DNA of 64,000 bases from Rhodovastum sp963709085. Lineage in GTDB: Bacteria > Pseudomonadota > Alphaproteobacteria > Acetobacterales > Acetobacteraceae. The DNA is taken from positions 186,001-250,000 of the forward strand of contig CAVPVB010000018.1 in assembly GCA_963709085.1 (NCBI GenBank), given 5' to 3'. The position numbers were made by a program, and so were the translations under genes. The first letter of the stretch is position 1, and the number at the start of each line of letters is the position of its first letter. This document shows positions 8,120 through 16,936 of the stretch, piece by piece. The notes under the pieces were generated by a model, which worked only from the letters and a program-made list of their open reading frames with translations, was not told the DNA's origin and searched no databases.

Positions 8120-9056
8120 TCAGGTGCGAGCGCTCCAGGTCGGCCGCGAGATCATCGCGTGATGGTCGCGTGTAAACCATCGTCGTGTCGAGGGACTCGT
8201 GACCAAGCAGGCCTGCCAGCTCCAGCAGTCTGCCGGGATTGTCGCGCAAGTAGCCAAGCGCGAAGGTGTGGCGCAGCGTGTGCGCCGAAACCGCAACCCG
8301 CTTGAGCCGGGCACGGCAGGCGATACTTGTGATGACGGACTGGATCGTGCGCACCGGCATCGCCGTCTCACGGCTGCTGATGAAAAGCGCCGCGCTCTTG
8401 CCCGGCGCCTGGCGGTGTTCGAGATATTGTTTGAGCGCACGGCGCGCGGTTGCGTTCAGCGGCACCTCGCGTGCTTTGGGCCCCTTGCCCTGGCGGATGC
8501 GGACGCTGCCGGAGCGGTCGTTCATGGCGATGTCGCCAACTTGCAGCGCTGCGACCTCGCCAACCCGCAGCCCGGCCTGCAGCATAAGTTGCACCAGCGC
8601 GTAATTTCGCGCTGCCAGGCCGTGCGAAGACGCCCCGGCGGCGCGCAGCAGGGCGTGGCTTTCGATATCGGTCAGGCCGACCGGCTGGCGATTGCGGATG
8701 GTACGCACCGGCCGGACATTGCTCGCGACGTTGGTGTTCAAGCCGCCGGTGCCGCGCGCCCATCGGCACAGCCGGCGCAGGGCGTCCAGGCGACGGTTGA
8801 CCGTGGCGGGCCTGCGTCCTGCCGCGACCATGTGCTGGCGGTAGGCGATCAACTCGTACTCCGCCAAGCCCTCGATCGTGAACGGGGCGTCCTGGACTGT
8901 GCGATGCCAGGCGAGGAAGTGACGCAGGTCGTAGCGGTAGCCGCGCAAGGTGGCGGGCGAGAGATCGTCATGCGCCAGGCTGGCCAGGAACAGCGTCATC
9001 CACCCCGGGTCGATAAGCTCGCAACCTGGCGCTGCTTGTATTGCACGCGATGTCAT
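8106..9056 (-). CDS. TnpI-like tyrosine recombinase (cointegrate resolvase)
   Basis: A 316-residue XerC/D-type integrase. Catalytic residues are visible: Arg164 (GLRVGE), His259-x-x-Arg262-His (HTLRH), His286 (GLLGHES) and Tyr295 (MVYTRP). The N-terminal SAM-like domain covers about residues 15-105. In TnpI-bearing Tn3 transposons this enzyme resolves cointegrates in place of a serine resolvase, and none is present in this unit. ATG 9056 is chosen because it aligns with the start of the neighbouring fragment; an in-frame GTG lies at 9071. Matching half-sites overlap and precede the start. Confidence 0.92.
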   Translation of the reverse strand: MTSRAIQAAPGCELIDPGWMTLFLASLAHDDLSPATLRGYRYDLRHFLAWHRTVQDAPFTIEGLAEYELIAYRQHMVAAGRRPATVNRRLDALRRLCRWARGTGGLNTNVASNVRPVRTIRNRQPVGLTDIESHALLRAAGASSHGLAARNYALVQLMLQAGLRVGEVAALQVGDIAMNDRSGSVRIRQGKGPKAREVPLNATARRALKQYLEHRQAPGKSAALFISSRETAMPVRTIQSVITSIACRARLKRVAVSAHTLRHTFALGYLRDNPGRLLELAGLLGHESLDTTMVYTRPSRDDLAADLERSHLNVDG

Positions 9057-9150
9057 CCCCCGCGTTAGCACCCAGGTTTATCGCGTGCAATACGCCAGTT
9101 CGAACACCGATATCGCGTCCAATGCGAATTGCATTCCATGATTGCACGCA
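9040..9150. other. TnpI-type internal recombination site, second copy
   Basis: Half-sites ATTGCACGCGAT (9040-9051), ATCGCGTGCAAT (9080-9091) and ATTGCACGCA (9141-9150) flank a degenerate inverted core: ATCGCGTCCAA (9112-9122) and TTGCATTCCAT (9129-9139) with a 6-bp spacer. Order and spacing mirror the site at 4271-4383 exactly. The inner half-site overlaps the first codons of the recombinase, suggesting autoregulation. Confidence 0.68.
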
Positions 9151-9272
9151 ATAAACGGGCAGTTCATGCCTATCTCGAACCGAAAATGGCCAAACCGGCC
9201 TCAGGAACCCCCAAAAACGCACGGAAGGGGATTCCTTAGCGTACGTTTTCGCACGGTTGCCCCTTCCGACCC

Positions 9273-11257
9273 ACAACGTCTCCGGCCGCGCCCGGACGCT
9301 GATCGTGTCCGCCTATGTTGAGTGGGTGCTCGGCGCCTCCCGGACCGCCACGGCGGCCTTCGTCACGACGGAGATGGATGCGCAGACCGGCGCCATGTTC
9401 GCGCGCAATCCCTGGGGCGCCGGCACCGCGGGGCGCGTTGCCTTCGCCGACCTGGGCGGCAGGCAGACGGGTTGGACCGGGGATCGGCGCGAGTTCATCG
9501 GCCGCCATCGCACCCTGGCCTGCCCGCTGGGTGCCGCCGGCGCTGCACCGCTGTCCGGGCGCGTCGGCGCCGGGCTGGACCCATGCGGCGCACTGCAGGC
9601 GACCATTCATCTGGCGCCCGACGCCCATGCCGAGGTCGTTTTCCTGCTCGGGGAGGCCGCGAATGAGGACGAGGCGCGCGCCCTGGTCGCCAGGTATCGC
9701 GCGACAGACCTCGAGCCCATCCTCGCCGGGGTTCGTCGGCTATGGGACGACGTGCTGGGCGCGGTAGCGGTGCGGACACCTGACCGGACCATGGACATCA
9801 TGCTGAACGGCTGGCTGCTGTACCAGGTGTTGGCCTGTCGGGTATGGGCGCGCGCCGGCTTCTATCAGGCCAGTGGCGCCTATGGGTTCCGCGACCAGTT
9901 GCAGGACGGCATGGCGCTGGCAGCGTCCCGCCCGGACTTGGTGCGCGAGCACCTGCTGCGGGCAGCGGGGCGGCAGTTCGTGGAAGGTGACGTCCAGCAC
10001 TGGTGGCTGCCGGAAACCGGCATGGGCGTGCGCACGAGGATTTCCGACGACTGCGCCTGGCTGGCCACCGCCGTCGCGCACTACGTCGAGGCAACCGGCG
10101 AGCTGGCGGTGCTGGATGAACATGCCGGCTTCCTGCAGGCGCCCGCGTTGACGGCGGCGGAGCATGACCGGTTCTTCGCGCCGGCCGCTGCGAGCGAAGG
10201 CGGGAGCTTGTTCGAGCATTGCGCCCGGGCGCTCGACCACAGCCTTGCCACCGGCAGCCATGGCCTGCCGCTGATGGGCACGGGTGACTGGAATGACGGC
10301 ATGAGCCGTATCGGCGAGGCCGGGCGTGGCGAAAGCGTCTGGCTCGGCTGGTTCCTGCACGCGGCGCTACTGGCCTTCGCGCCATTGGCCGAGGCGCGGG
10401 GCGACGCCCGTGCCGCAGCCTGGCGTGCCCATGCCGCAGCACTGGAGCCTGCGCTTGAGGCGGCCTGGGACGGTGAGTGGTATCTGCGCGCCTATTACGA
10501 CGACGGCGCCCCGCTCGGGTCCCACGGCGATGCCGAGTGCCGAATCGATTCCATCGCCCAGTCCTGGGCGGTCCTGTCGGGCGTGGCACCGCGGCACCGA
10601 GCGGCGGCGGCGATGGCCTCGCTTGAGCGGGAGCTGGTGCGGCCGGATGCCGGGCTGGTGCTGGTTCTAGCCCCGCCGTTCGACCGGACACCGCACGATC
10701 CCGGCTATATCAAGGGCTATCCGCCGGGCCTGCGGGAGAATGGCGGGCAGTACACCCATGCTGCCACCTGGGCGGTGCTGGCCACAGTGGCGCTGGGAGA
10801 CGGGGACCGGGCAGCGAAGCTGTTCGGCCTGCTCAATCCAGTCCGCCGGGCGCTGACGCAGGCCGATGCCGACCGGTCGAAGGTGGAGCCCTATGCGGCG
10901 GTTGCCGACGTGTATTCCGTGCCGCCACATGTCGGGCGCGGCGGCTGGTCCTGGTACACCGGGTCCGCCGGATGGATGCAGCGGGTGGGGGTGGAGGGAA
11001 TCCTCGGTATCCGCATCCGCAGCGCCACGCTGCACATCGACCCCTGCATTCCGCGGGACTGGCCGGGCTTCGAGGCCACCATCGTCTGGCGCTCCGCCCG
11101 TTACCGCATCATCGTTGGGAACCCCGGCCGGATCTGCAAGGGCGTGGCGACGGTCCGGCTGGACGGCGCGGACGCGGCGCCCGGCCCGGTCGGATTGCTG
11201 GACGACGGCGGCACGCACCTGGTCGAGGTGACGCTTGGCATGAAGGACAGGGCATGA
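9273..11257 (+). pseudogene. Cyclic beta-1,2-glucan synthase, C-terminal GH94-type fragment
   Basis: About 660 codons of the C-terminal glycoside-phosphorylase-like part of an NdvB/ChvB-type cyclic glucan synthase. Recognisable blocks are VSAYVEWVLGASR, ARNPW, VAFADLGGRQTGWTGDR, GRVGAGLDPCGALQ, LMGTGDWNDGMSRIGE (general-acid region), GGQYTHAATWA and the C-terminal EATIVWRSARYRI. The full protein is normally over 2500 residues and includes a membrane glycosyltransferase. Everything upstream is replaced by the transposon end at 9272. The stop overlaps the pgm start (ATGA), so this was the upstream gene of the sugar-phosphate cluster. A truncated phosphorylase-like product is conceivable but no start signal is evident. 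Confidence 0.82.
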
Positions 11258-12921
11258 GGGTCAGCCCGCTCGCCGGCAAGTTGCTCCCTCCGGGGCTTCT
11301 GGTGGACGTGCCGCGTCTGGTCACGGCCTACTTCACACAAGCGCCCGACCCGATGGACCCGGCGCAGCGAGTGGTCTTCGGCACATCGGGCCATCGCGGG
11401 TCCTCCTTCGACGGCACTTTCAATGAGGGGCATATCCTGGCGATCAGCCAGGCGGTTTGCCGGCGCCGTCGTGCGGCCGGGGTGGACGGACCGCTGTTCA
11501 TCGGTATCGACACGCACGCCCTCTCCCGCCCCGCTTTGGCCACCGCGCTGGAGGTGTTCGCCGCTAACGGAGTGGACTCATTTATCGACGAACACGATGG
11601 CTTCACGCCGACGCCGGTCATCTCGCATGCCATCCTGACCTACAACCGCGGCCGCACAGCGGGGCTGGCCGATGGGGTTGTCATCACGCCGTCGCACAAT
11701 CCGCCGGAGGATGGCGGCTTCAAGTACAACACCCCCGACGGCGGGCCGGCCGACCTCGACGTAACGGGCGACATCGAGCGGGCCGCCAACGCGCTGCTGA
11801 CGGCGGGCCTTGATGAAGTCAAACGCATCCCGCTCGGCCACGCGCTGAAATCGGCACAGGTCCACCGCCACGACTACATCGGCCCTTACGTCAAGGACCT
11901 TGCCCATGTCGTCGACATGGACATCATCCGCTCGTCCGGCGTGCGGATCGGCATCGACCCGCTCGGCGGCGCGGGTGTCGGCTATTGGCAGCCGATCATC
12001 GAGCGTTACGGCATTGCCGCCACCGTCGTCAGTGATCTGGTGGACCCCACGTTCCGGTTCATGACCGCCGACTGGGACGGCCGGATCCGGATGGACTGTT
12101 CCTCCCGCTACGCCATGGCACGCCTGATCGCCATGCGCGCCGGGTTCGACCTCGCCTTCGCCAATGACACGGACGCGGATCGACACGGCATTGTGGCCGG
12201 GTCGGACGGGCTGATGAACCCCAACCACGTCCTGGCGGCCGCCATTGACTACCTCTACGCGCACCGCCCCGCATGGGGGCCGGCCGCCGCAGTCGGCAAG
12301 ACGATCGTCAGCAGCGGCACCATCGACCGCGTTGCCGCCCGGCTCGGCCGCGCGCTCGTCGAAATGCCTGTCGGATTCAAGTGGTTCACAACAGGTCTGC
12401 TGGCCGGCACGCTGGGCTTCGCAGGCGAGGAAAGCGGCGGGGCGAGCTTCCTGCGGCGGGACGGGTCGGCCTGGACAACGGACAAGGACGGCCTGATCGT
12501 CGGCCTGCTGGCGGCGGAGATCATGGCGCGGACCGGGGCGAACCCGGCGGTCGCCTATGGCCGCATCGTGCACGACCTGGGCCAATCCTGGTACGAGCGC
12601 ATCGACGCGCCCGCGACGGGGGCGGAGCGGATGCAACTGAAGGCGGTCACGCCCGAAGGGATCGGAATCGCGGAGTTGGCGGGAGAGAAGGTGCGGGCGA
12701 CGATGACCGCGGCCCCGGGCAACGGCGCTCCGATCGGCGGGGTGAAGGTGGTGGCCGACAATGGCTGGTTTGCCGCGCGGCCGTCGGGCACGGAGGACAT
12801 CTACAAGGTCTACGCCGAAAGCTTCCGCAGCGAGGCGCACTTGCGCGAGGTCCAGCAGGTGGCCCGGGACGCCCTGGCGCAGGTATTCCGCCAGCCTGCG
12901 CCGGCCGGACCTGCGTCCTGA
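11254..12921 (+). CDS. pgm: Phosphoglucomutase (alpha-D-glucose-phosphate specific)
   Basis: A 555-residue phosphohexomutase that interconverts glucose-1-P and glucose-6-P. Visible motifs are the phosphoserine loop TPSHNPPEDGG (active Ser in SHNP), the Mg-binding loop NDTDADRHG, the sugar-binding EESGGASF and the C-terminal phosphate-binding RPSGTEDIYKVYAES. ATG 11254 overlaps the preceding stop and the TGA overlaps the ackA start by one base, indicating a coupled operon. Next to a glucan-degrading or glucan-synthesising enzyme, it would link polymer glucose to glycolytic intermediates. Confidence 0.95.
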   Translation: MRVSPLAGKLLPPGLLVDVPRLVTAYFTQAPDPMDPAQRVVFGTSGHRGSSFDGTFNEGHILAISQAVCRRRRAAGVDGPLFIGIDTHALSRPALATALEVFAANGVDSFIDEHDGFTPTPVISHAILTYNRGRTAGLADGVVITPSHNPPEDGGFKYNTPDGGPADLDVTGDIERAANALLTAGLDEVKRIPLGHALKSAQVHRHDYIGPYVKDLAHVVDMDIIRSSGVRIGIDPLGGAGVGYWQPIIERYGIAATVVSDLVDPTFRFMTADWDGRIRMDCSSRYAMARLIAMRAGFDLAFANDTDADRHGIVAGSDGLMNPNHVLAAAIDYLYAHRPAWGPAAAVGKTIVSSGTIDRVAARLGRALVEMPVGFKWFTTGLLAGTLGFAGEESGGASFLRRDGSAWTTDKDGLIVGLLAAEIMARTGANPAVAYGRIVHDLGQSWYERIDAPATGAERMQLKAVTPEGIGIAELAGEKVRATMTAAPGNGAPIGGVKVVADNGWFAARPSGTEDIYKVYAESFRSEAHLREVQQVARDALAQVFRQPAPAGPAS

Positions 12922-14114
12922 TGCCGGGCGCCATCCTGGCGCTCAACGCCGGGTCGAGCAGCATCAAGTTCGGGCTGTACGAGGTCCGCGAAGGGTCGGG
13001 GCTCGGCCTCAAGTCGAAGGGGGGGATCGAAGGCATCGGTGGCGACCCACACTTCACCGCGACGGACGCGGCTGGCCTGATTCTTGAGGACAAGCATTGG
13101 CGGGGGAAGGATGCGGAGTACGACACCATGCTGGCCGCCTTGCTGGCCTGGGCTGAGGGCCACGTGCAACCGGATGCCCTCGCCGCGGTGGGGCACCGCG
13201 TGGTGCATGGCGGATGCCGTTTCACCGACCCGGTCCGGCTGACGGCAGAAATCCTCCGGCAACTGGACGCGCTGACGCCTTTGGCGCCGCTGCACCAGCC
13301 GCACAGCCTGGCGCCGATCCGCGCGCTGATGACGCTGCGGCCCGGTCTGCCCCAGGTCGCGTGTTTCGACACGGCCTTCCACCGTACCATGCCCGCGGTG
13401 ACCACCCGCTTCGCGTTACCGCGCGAGTACGAGGTCGAAGGCGTTCGGCGCTATGGCTTTCATGGCCTGTCTTACGAGTACATCGCCCGCACCCTGCGGC
13501 AGACGGTCCCGAGGCTGGCGGCCGGGCGGGTTGTCGTCGCGCACCTGGGCAACGGCGCCAGCCTGTGCGCCATGCGGGACGGTCGCAGCCAGGATACCAC
13601 GATGGGCTTCACCGCGCTGGACGGCCTGGTGATGGGGACGCGCTGCGGCACCCTGGACCCCGGGGTCGTGCTGTACATGCTGCAGCAGAAGGGGCTTCCG
13701 GCGAACGAGGTGGAGCACGTGCTGTACGAACGCTCCGGCCTCCTTGGCGTGTCCGGCATTTCGAGCGACATGCGAACGCTGCTTGCCAATTCCGACCCTC
13801 GCGCACGCGCGGCGGTCGAGTTGTTCGCGTTCCGCGTCGGGCAGGAGACGGCCGCGATGGCGGCCTCGCTGGGGGGGCTGGACGGCTTCGTCTTCACGGG
13901 CGGGATCGGCGAGCACGCGGTGGATGCCCGCGCCATGGTGTGCGAGCGGCTGCATTGGCTGGGCGTGGCGCTGGACGCCGTCGCCAACACGGGCGGTGTG
14001 GGCCGGATCAGCGGTCCAGGTAGCCGCGTCGAGGTCCACGTGATCCCGACGGACGAGGAGGTCACGATCGCACAGCATACGCTCGACACGCTGTGCGAAA
14101 ACTGTTCATTCTGA
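12921..14114 (+). CDS. ackA: Acetate kinase
   Basis: A 397-residue acetate/propionate kinase making ATP and acetate from acetyl phosphate. Signatures are LALNAGSSSIKFGLY at the N-terminus, HRVVHGG near residue 95, HLGNGASL, MGTRCGTLDPG and FTGGIGEHA. The ATG shares its A with the pgm TGA stop. In this cluster it would convert the acetyl phosphate made by phosphoketolase (xfp, 16937) into ATP, giving substrate-level phosphorylation without oxygen. No phosphotransacetylase gene is seen nearby. Confidence 0.95.
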   Translation: MPGAILALNAGSSSIKFGLYEVREGSGLGLKSKGGIEGIGGDPHFTATDAAGLILEDKHWRGKDAEYDTMLAALLAWAEGHVQPDALAAVGHRVVHGGCRFTDPVRLTAEILRQLDALTPLAPLHQPHSLAPIRALMTLRPGLPQVACFDTAFHRTMPAVTTRFALPREYEVEGVRRYGFHGLSYEYIARTLRQTVPRLAAGRVVVAHLGNGASLCAMRDGRSQDTTMGFTALDGLVMGTRCGTLDPGVVLYMLQQKGLPANEVEHVLYERSGLLGVSGISSDMRTLLANSDPRARAAVELFAFRVGQETAAMAASLGGLDGFVFTGGIGEHAVDARAMVCERLHWLGVALDAVANTGGVGRISGPGSRVEVHVIPTDEEVTIAQHTLDTLCENCSF

Positions 14115-14122
14115 TACGCTAA

Positions 14123-14141
14123 TGCGTAGTTCCCGAGGCTG
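14123..14141 (+). promoter_or_regulatory. Shared 19-bp upstream motif, copy 1 (pgi)
   Basis: TGCGTAGTTCCCGAGGCTG lies in the 215-bp ackA-pgi gap, 188 bp before the pgi start. It is one of six same-strand copies of the consensus TGMGTAGNTTCCGANNCTG in intergenic DNA of this window. It resembles what I recall of FixJ-type binding sites (about TAMGTAGTTTCCC); the link is a hypothesis. Confidence 0.55.
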
Positions 14142-14329
14142 CTTTCCGGCACGCCGCGGTGCGATGGCGGCGGCGCTGAGGCGCCGATTGCGGCCCATGG
14201 CAGGACCCGGATCGACCCCGCCCAATTGGATTCCGACGGCGCGAAGGGGATCTCCAACTCCTGGTGCGAACTGCTCGCCGCGATCGCCGCTAGCAGCAAG
14301 GCCACAGCCTGACACAACGGAGAACGCCG

Positions 14330-15952
14330 ATGCCCGTCCTTACCGGCTCGCCCGTGTGGCAGGCCATCATCGCCCATCATGCCCGCATCAAGGACGTGCA
14401 TCTGCGCGCCCTGTTCGCCGACGACCCCGGACGAGCAACGCGCTTCTCCGCCGAGGGTGCCGGCCTGTTCCTCGACTATTCGAAGAACCGCATCACCGAC
14501 GAGACGCTGCAGCTCCTGCTGGCGCTGGCCGAGGAGCGCGGAGTCGCCAGGCGGCGCGACGCGATGTTCGCCGGCGAGAAGATCAACGCGACAGAACGCC
14601 GCGCCGTGCTGCATGTCGCGTTGCGCGCGCCCCGCAGCGCCCGTATCGAGGTCGACGGTGCCGATGTCGTGCCGGACGTGCACAAGGTGCTCGACGCGAT
14701 GGCCGATTTCGCCACGCGCCTGCGCAGCGGCACTCTCACCGGTCATACCGGCAAACGCATTCGCAATGTGATCAACATCGGCATCGGCGGGTCCTATCTG
14801 GGGCCGGAGATGGCCTATCGGGCGCTGCGCCCGTTCAGCGACCGATCGATGACGATTCGCTTCGTTGCTAACGTGGACGGCGCGGATTTGAGCGAGGCCA
14901 CCGTTGATCTGGACGCCGCCGAGACGCTGTTCATCGTCTCGTCCAAGACCTTCACGACGCTGGAGACGATAACCAACGCAGCCGCGGCCCGGACGTGGCT
15001 GGTGCAGAACCTCGGCCAAGATGCAACGGTTGCGAAACACTTCGCCGCTGTCTCCACCAACATTGAGGCAGCGACCGAGTTCGGGATAGATACCGACCAA
15101 ATCTTCGGCTTCTGGGACTGGGTGGGCGGCCGTTACTCGATGGACAGTGCGATCGGCCTGTCCACGATGGTGGCGGTCGGGCCTGAGAATTTCCAAGCCA
15201 TGCTAACCGGCTTCCATGCCATGGATGAGCATTTTCGCACCGCCCCGGCCGCCAGCAACCTGCCGATGCTGCTGGGACTGCTGACGGTCTGGTACAATAA
15301 CTTCTTCGGCGCCCAGACGATCGGCATCATGCCCTACGCGGCGAACCTGGCGCGCTTCCCCGCCTATCTTCAACAGCTTCAGATGGAGAGCAACGGCAAG
15401 CATGTAGACCTGGACGGCCATGTCGTCGACTACCAAACTGGCCCGATCATCTGGGGCGAGCCCGGCACGGACGGCCAACACTCGTTCTACCAACTGCTCC
15501 ACCAGGGGACGAAGCTGGTCCCCTGCGACATGATCGGATTCTGCCGGCCGCTCAGCATGCTCGCCGACCAACACGACCTGCTGATGGCCAACCTGTTCGC
15601 CCAGGCCGAAGCGCTCGGCTTCGGCAAGACAGAAAACGAGCTGATTGCGGAGGGGTCGCCCGGCTCCCAGACGCCGTTCCGCGCTACCGAGGGCAACCGG
15701 CCGACCAACATGATTCTTGCCTACCAACTCGATCCCGCGACACTCGGCAGGCTGGTCGCACTTTACGAGCACAGTGTGTTCACGCAGGGCGCGATCTGGG
15801 GTATCGACAGTTTCGACCAGTGGGGCGTCGAGCTAGGCAAGGTCCTGGCCAGCCGCATCGTCCCCGAGCTGGATCACCATACCGAGCCGAAGCTGAGCCA
15901 CGACGCTTCTACTAACGCGCTGATCGAGCGCTACCGGCGATTGCGCGCATGA
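14330..15952 (+). CDS. pgi: Glucose-6-phosphate isomerase
   Basis: A 540-residue phosphoglucose isomerase interconverting glucose-6-P and fructose-6-P. Family blocks seen are the sugar-phosphate binding GIGGSYLGPEMAYRAL, FIVSSKTFTTLET, the first family signature ending near MESNGKHVD and the C-terminal FDQWGVELGK. An AACGGAGAA purine-rich stretch precedes ATG 14330. The stop overlaps the rpiA start (ATGA). It supplies fructose-6-P, a phosphoketolase substrate, so it fits the pathway of the flanking genes. Confidence 0.95.
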   Translation: MPVLTGSPVWQAIIAHHARIKDVHLRALFADDPGRATRFSAEGAGLFLDYSKNRITDETLQLLLALAEERGVARRRDAMFAGEKINATERRAVLHVALRAPRSARIEVDGADVVPDVHKVLDAMADFATRLRSGTLTGHTGKRIRNVINIGIGGSYLGPEMAYRALRPFSDRSMTIRFVANVDGADLSEATVDLDAAETLFIVSSKTFTTLETITNAAAARTWLVQNLGQDATVAKHFAAVSTNIEAATEFGIDTDQIFGFWDWVGGRYSMDSAIGLSTMVAVGPENFQAMLTGFHAMDEHFRTAPAASNLPMLLGLLTVWYNNFFGAQTIGIMPYAANLARFPAYLQQLQMESNGKHVDLDGHVVDYQTGPIIWGEPGTDGQHSFYQLLHQGTKLVPCDMIGFCRPLSMLADQHDLLMANLFAQAEALGFGKTENELIAEGSPGSQTPFRATEGNRPTNMILAYQLDPATLGRLVALYEHSVFTQGAIWGIDSFDQWGVELGKVLASRIVPELDHHTEPKLSHDASTNALIERYRRLRA

Positions 15953-16662
15953 CGGAGGACACGACCCGCTTCAAGCAAGAGGCCGGCGAGTATGCGGCTT
16001 CGTTGGTCGAGTCCGGCATGGTGGTCGGCCTTGGCACCGGATCGACGGCAATTTTTGCGACGCGCCGGGTCGCGGCCCGGCTCCGCGCCGGCGCACTGCG
16101 GGATGTCGTCGGGATCGCTACCTCCCGCGCCACCGACGCCGCCGCGCGCGAGCTCGGGATTCCGATGCTGACCGATGACATCCCGCGCGAGATCGACCTG
16201 ACCATCGATGGCGCCGACGAGGTCGACCCGGCGCTGGACCTGATCAAAGGCGGCGGCGGCGCATTGCTACGTGAGAAGATCGTGGCCCAGGCCAGCCGCC
16301 GGGAAGTCATCGTCGTGGATGCGTGCAAGCTGTCGCCCCGGCTCGGCACGCACAGGCCGCTGCCGGTGGAGGTGCTCGAGTTCGGCTGGCGCTCGCAAGC
16401 CCGCTTCCTGGAAAGTCTCGGCGGCGCCGTGACGCCGCGGACGGGCGACGGCGGCCTCTACCGCACCGACCAGGGCAACATCATCCTCGACAGCCAGTTC
16501 GGGCCGATCACCGACCCCGCCGACCTTGCCGGCACGCTTGACGCACGCGCCGGACTCGTCGGGCACGGGCTGTTCATCGGTATCGCCTCCGACTTGATAG
16601 TGGCGGGTGCCACCGGGGTGCGTCATCTCCAGCGCGGCGTGGAAGCAGCAACGGTCGGCTAG
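15949..16662 (+). CDS. rpiA: Ribose-5-phosphate isomerase A
   Basis: A 237-residue RpiA interconverting ribose-5-P and ribulose-5-P. Motifs seen are GLGTGSTA (phosphate loop, about residues 26-33), the DGADEVDP active-site segment and KGGGGALLREKI. Start ATG 15949 overlaps the pgi stop, so the pair is translationally coupled. It feeds pentose phosphates toward the phosphoketolase encoded downstream. Confidence 0.95.
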   Translation: MTEDTTRFKQEAGEYAASLVESGMVVGLGTGSTAIFATRRVAARLRAGALRDVVGIATSRATDAAARELGIPMLTDDIPREIDLTIDGADEVDPALDLIKGGGGALLREKIVAQASRREVIVVDACKLSPRLGTHRPLPVEVLEFGWRSQARFLESLGGAVTPRTGDGGLYRTDQGNIILDSQFGPITDPADLAGTLDARAGLVGHGLFIGIASDLIVAGATGVRHLQRGVEAATVG

Positions 16663-16802
16663 CGCACGGGGCCTTGCCGTCGAGGGTCGTCCTGGACTGG
16701 CTGTCGGCCGACGAGCACGAGATGCATCTTGCCGCGGGGCCGCTCCACGGTTCTCCAGGCCAGGCCAGGCGCGGTTCGGGCGGTCGTGACCGCGGCGCTG
16801 CC

Positions 16803-16821
16803 TGCGTAGTTTCCGACCCTG
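16803..16821 (+). promoter_or_regulatory. Shared 19-bp upstream motif, copy 2 (xfp)
   Basis: TGCGTAGTTTCCGACCCTG, 115 bp upstream of the phosphoketolase start, in the 274-bp rpiA-xfp gap. This copy matches the consensus exactly and probably marks the promoter of the xfp-aldolase-phosphatase unit. Confidence 0.6.
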
Positions 16822-16936
16822 CCGGACGAGGCGTGAGCCTGGGTAGCATCGCCTTGCTGCTGATGGATCCTGTGTTTGACGGGCATCGCCGACAAATCGT
16901 CGACGTCAGAGAGCGAGACAGGCAAGGACCAAGAGG

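Larger units (their letters stand above)
4640..9272. mobile_element. Tn3-family transposon with TnpI-like recombinase
   Basis: A 4633-bp unit bounded by 38-bp inverted repeats at 4640-4677 (GGGGCAGAAGG...) and 9235-9272, which share GGGGCAACCGTGCGAAAACG. It contains, right to left, a recombination site, a tyrosine recombinase, a Tn3 transposase and a small ORF. The flanking 5-mers (tggat on the left, acaac on the right) do not match, so there is no target duplication. An extra half-site TATTGCACGCAAT (4679-4691) lies just inside the left repeat. The left flank is a relative's stub and the right flank an unrelated gene, so the element marks a rearrangement joint. Confidence 0.88.

Noticed and set aside
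9257..11257. Intact stand-alone GH94 phosphorylase starting in the transposon end
   Set aside because: The only starts lie within the terminal repeat, and the protein begins in the middle of a conserved domain of the much longer cyclic glucan synthase.
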